From the NCBI RefSeq assembly GCF_002803845.1, contig NZ_CP024985.1, positions 930,001 to 994,000 on the forward strand: DNA of 64,000 nucleotides, written 5' to 3'. This DNA comes from Streptomyces lavendulae subsp. lavendulae (GTDB lineage Bacteria; Actinomycetota; Actinomycetes; Streptomycetales; Streptomycetaceae). Below the pieces are notes generated by a model. That model searched no databases. It worked only from the letters and a program-made list of their open reading frames with translations, and had not been told where the DNA came from. The position numbers were made by a program, and so were the translations under genes. This document shows, in pieces, positions 61,534-64,000 of this stretch (the stretch's first letter is position 1; every line of letters starts with the position of its first letter).

Positions 61534-64000
61534 GTGACGATTCGGATGGCGAAGCCGCAGTTGCGGGCGCATCAGCGCGAGGCGGTCGACGCCGTCGTGC
61601 GCGCCCTGGAGCCCCCGGCGGACGGCCGGCTCCCCGGGCGGGGTCTGCGCACCCAGGTGATCATGGCGACCGGGTCGGGCAAGTCCCTGGTCGCCGTGCG
61701 CTCCGCCGAGGAGTTGCGGGCGGGGCGGGTGCTCGTCCTGGTGCCCTCGCTCGACCTGCTGGTGCAGACCGTGTCCGCCTGGCGGGCGGGCGGCCGGACC
61801 GGCCGCGCCCTGGCGGTGTGCTCGCTGCGCGGCGAGGACGCGGGGCTGCCGACCACCACCGATCCGGGCCGACTGGCACGCTGGGGCGCCGGGCCGGTGG
61901 AGCGGATGACCGTGTTCGCCACGTACGCCTCACTGGGCCAGGGCACCGTGGAGCGGGCGCACCTGGCGGGTCTGCCGCCCTGGGACCTGATCGTGGTCGA
62001 CGAGGCGCACCGCACGTCGGGGCGGATCGGCAAGCCCTGGGCGGTGGTCCACGACAACGCGCGCATCCCCTCGGCCCGTCGGCTGTACATGACGGCCACC
62101 CCCCGCGTGTGGCGGGACGGGGAGGAGCCGGAAGCCGAGGGGGCCGAGGGCGAGTACGGGGAGGAGGGGCCGCGCGCCCGGGGGGCCGGCGGGCCCCGCG
62201 GCCGGGGCGAGCTGGTGGCCTCGATGGAGGACGATCCGGAGGGGCCGTTCGGCGCCCGCTGCTACACGCTGTCCCTGTCGGAGGCCATCGACCGGGGCAT
62301 CTGCGCCCCGTACCGGGTGGTGTGCGTGGACGTCAGCGACCCGGGTTTCCGCTCGGCGGTGCTGCTGGGCGCGGACGGCCGTTCGGACCGGGTGCGCGGG
62401 ATCCGGCTGGCGGCGCTCCAGGCGGCGCTGGTGAAGGCCGCGGCCGACCAGGGGTTCCGGCGGACGCTGGTGTTCCACCATCTGACCAAGGAGGCCGAGG
62501 CCTTCGCGGCGGGGCTGCCTGCGGTCGCGGCGCGGATGCGGGCCGCGAGCCGGTCGGCGCTGCCGGCGTACCCGCGCACGGTGTGGGCGGACTGGCTGTG
62601 CGGGCAGCACACGGCGGCCCACCGGCGGCGCGTGCTGGAGGCGTTCGCCGCGGACCGGGTCGCGGAGAAGGCCTTCCTGGGCAGCGTCCGGGTGCTGGGC
62701 GAGGGTGTCGACACCAAGGAGTGCGACTCCGTGTTCTGGGCCGACGTACGGGGTTCCATGCCGGACCTGGTGCAGGCCGTGGGCCGGGCGCTGCGGATCC
62801 GGCCCGGCGAGGGGAAGGTCGCCTCGCTGGTGGTGCCGGTGCTGCTGGCCCCCGGGGAGTCCCCCGAGACGATGCTGACCTCACGGGCCTACGGGGACCT
62901 CGCGCGGCTCCTGGAGGCGCTGAGGGCGCACGATTCACGCCTGGTGGAGGCCCTGGCCCAGCCCCAGGCACCGGGCCGCCCCGCGTCGGCGGCCGGTGCG
63001 GCCGGGAGCACCGGGGGGCCCGGGCCGGGCGCCGCGGCGCTGCTGAGCTTCTCCACGCCCCGGGATCCGGCGCTGCTGGCGGCCTTCATCCGGCTGCGGG
63101 TGCTCAACCCGGAGCACACGCGGTGGCGGCGCGGGGCGGAGGCGGCGCGGATCTACGCGGCGACGGCCGGGGACCTGCGGGTGCCGTTCGCCTACCGGGT
63201 GCCGGAGTCCGGCGGACAGTGGCCGCCGGCCCTGGCGGGGTTCCCGCTGGGGCAGTGGGTCGCGGACGCGCGGCGCACCTACCGCCGGGGCGCGCTGGGC
63301 CGCGAGCGGATGCGGGAGCTGGACGAACTCGGCATGGTGTGGAGCCATTTCGACGTGGCCTTCGAGGAGGGGCTGGCGGCGGCGCGGGCCTGGGCCGCCG
63401 AGCACGGGCACCTGCTGCCGCCGGTGGACGCCACCTGGCACGGGGCGCCCGTCGGGGTGTGGATGAAGAACAACCGGGCCGCCGCGCGCCGGGAGGGGCC
63501 GGGGGCGCTGCCGGAGGAGCGCCGTGAGGCCCTGGACCGGATCGACCCCTCGTGGTGTCCCGTCTGGGACATCGGCTGGCAGCGGGCCTTCCACCTGACC
63601 CGGACGCACCTGGACGCGGGCGGGCAGGTTCCGCCGGTTCCCGGCCGGGTGCTGGTGCAGGGCGAGGACCTCGGCGCATGGGTGCGCGCCCAGCGGCTGG
63701 GGTGGGAGCGGCTGGCGTGGTCGCAGCGCTGGCTGCTGGAGCACGCCCTGGGGCTGGCGCCCGCGCCGGAGGCGGAGCGTCCGCCCCCGCGCCGCAGCCA
63801 TGCGTCCGCCTGGTCCGGGTACCTGGAGGCGGCCCGGCGGTTCCACGCCCGCGAGGGGCACCTGGTGGTCCCCCGCCCGCACGTGGAGCGGTGGGGGGAC
63901 CAGGAGCTGAGGCTCGGGGTGTGGATCGCCAACCAGCGCTCCCGGGCGGCGAAGCTGCCGCCGGAGCGGGCCGCCGCGCTGACGGCCCTGGGGATGCGCT
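61534..64000 (+). CDS. DEAD/DEAH helicase with helicase-associated repeats, 3' end outside window
   Basis: At least 822 residues, still open at the window end. Superfamily 2 helicase with Walker A MATGSGKS (about 44-51), DEAH at 156-159, MTATPR near 185 and motif VI GRALRIRPG near 418. From about 510 there are at least four helicase-associated units of a similar W...GxW pattern, including PVGVWMKNNR, LGAWVRAQR and LGVWIANQR. GTG 61534 is preceded by CAGGGGGCGG; ATG 61546 is an alternative. Such helicase/HA proteins are common in Streptomyces, possibly for DNA repair or phage defence; target unknown. CCGGGTG-AC-CACCCGG at 61411-61426 upstream may end the sigma-CAP transcript. Confidence 0.85.
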   Translation, partial: MTIRMAKPQLRAHQREAVDAVVRALEPPADGRLPGRGLRTQVIMATGSGKSLVAVRSAEELRAGRVLVLVPSLDLLVQTVSAWRAGGRTGRALAVCSLRGEDAGLPTTTDPGRLARWGAGPVERMTVFATYASLGQGTVERAHLAGLPPWDLIVVDEAHRTSGRIGKPWAVVHDNARIPSARRLYMTATPRVWRDGEEPEAEGAEGEYGEEGPRARGAGGPRGRGELVASMEDDPEGPFGARCYTLSLSEAIDRGICAPYRVVCVDVSDPGFRSAVLLGADGRSDRVRGIRLAALQAALVKAAADQGFRRTLVFHHLTKEAEAFAAGLPAVAARMRAASRSALPAYPRTVWADWLCGQHTAAHRRRVLEAFAADRVAEKAFLGSVRVLGEGVDTKECDSVFWADVRGSMPDLVQAVGRALRIRPGEGKVASLVVPVLLAPGESPETMLTSRAYGDLARLLEALRAHDSRLVEALAQPQAPGRPASAAGAAGSTGGPGPGAAALLSFSTPRDPALLAAFIRLRVLNPEHTRWRRGAEAARIYAATAGDLRVPFAYRVPESGGQWPPALAGFPLGQWVADARRTYRRGALGRERMRELDELGMVWSHFDVAFEEGLAAARAWAAEHGHLLPPVDATWHGAPVGVWMKNNRAAARREGPGALPEERREALDRIDPSWCPVWDIGWQRAFHLTRTHLDAGGQVPPVPGRVLVQGEDLGAWVRAQRLGWERLAWSQRWLLEHALGLAPAPEAERPPPRRSHASAWSGYLEAARRFHAREGHLVVPRPHVERWGDQELRLGVWIANQRSRAAKLPPERAAALTALGMR

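Noticed and set aside
61473..63527. 684-codon plus-strand frame over the helicase
   Set aside because: It is Gly/Arg-rich and lacks helicase motifs, whereas the frame from 61534 carries all of them.

Overview
The window is a 64 kb piece of a high-GC actinobacterial chromosome, almost certainly Streptomyces. The signs are strong GC bias at third codon positions, frequent GTG starts with ATGA/GTGA overlaps, many apparently leaderless genes (a -10 hexamer 6-9 nt before the start codon), Tat-exported enzymes, and typical Streptomyces families (DUF1023, DUF6629, XRE-cupin, MerR fused to a beta-clamp-like domain). There is no phage, insertion sequence, CRISPR array or rRNA operon. The only RNA gene is a tRNA-Trp.

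Layout. 1-2.4 kb: the end of a DUF1023 hydrolase, a membrane acyltransferase and a DUF350 protein. 2.5-10 kb: an unusual group with a GNAT/ATP-grasp fusion, a degenerate adenylation domain fused to a membrane domain, an ABC exporter, a VOC protein and a MerR/beta-clamp fusion; the exporter and the merR-like gene share one MerR-type promoter design. 10-12.7 kb: an NB-ARC ATPase with no DNA-binding domain and an unknown gene. 12.7-15.5 kb: gluconate regulator, kinase and permease. 15.5-18.4 kb: a WXG100-like protein coupled to a hydrolase-like protein lacking its nucleophile, a phosphatase, and a serine-hydrolase-like protein lacking SxxK. 18.5-30.9 kb: a large secreted subtilase, an MFS exporter, an XRE-cupin pair with twin operators, an ATP-dependent DNA ligase, and an S15 hydrolase/ABC ATPase fusion with its permease. 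31-33 kb: polysaccharide deacetylase and aldo/keto reductase.

33.6-43.2 kb is a carbohydrate locus under a LacI regulator: two dehydrogenases, two TIM-barrel isomerases, a DUF993 protein, a Tat-exported family 8 polysaccharide lyase and an SDR. It has two palindromic LacI-type boxes and no sugar transporter. 43.5-50 kb: a formamidase-like Tat protein, VOC, a SRPBCC/MarR operon, and a vitamin B12-type importer behind a cobalamin riboswitch. 50-54.3 kb: hairpins, a broken HAD gene, tRNA-Trp, a cholesterol oxidase behind a KstR-like palindrome, and two oxidoreductase-type genes. 54.4-59.6 kb: a GH18 chitinase with a DasR-like site inside its promoter, a serpin, and a sugar kinase/KDPG-aldolase pair opposite an IclR regulator. 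59.7-64 kb: a sigma factor fused through a zinc-binding anti-sigma motif and a membrane helix to an extracellular CAP domain, then a helicase cut by the window end.

Functionally the window is rich in polymer and uronate/aldonate use (lyase, chitinase, deacetylase, gluconate and KDG/KDPG steps), each with its own local regulator and visible operator. The most novel-looking parts are the sigma-CAP fusion, the MerR-controlled exporter group with its two unusual fusions, and the S15-ABC fusion.
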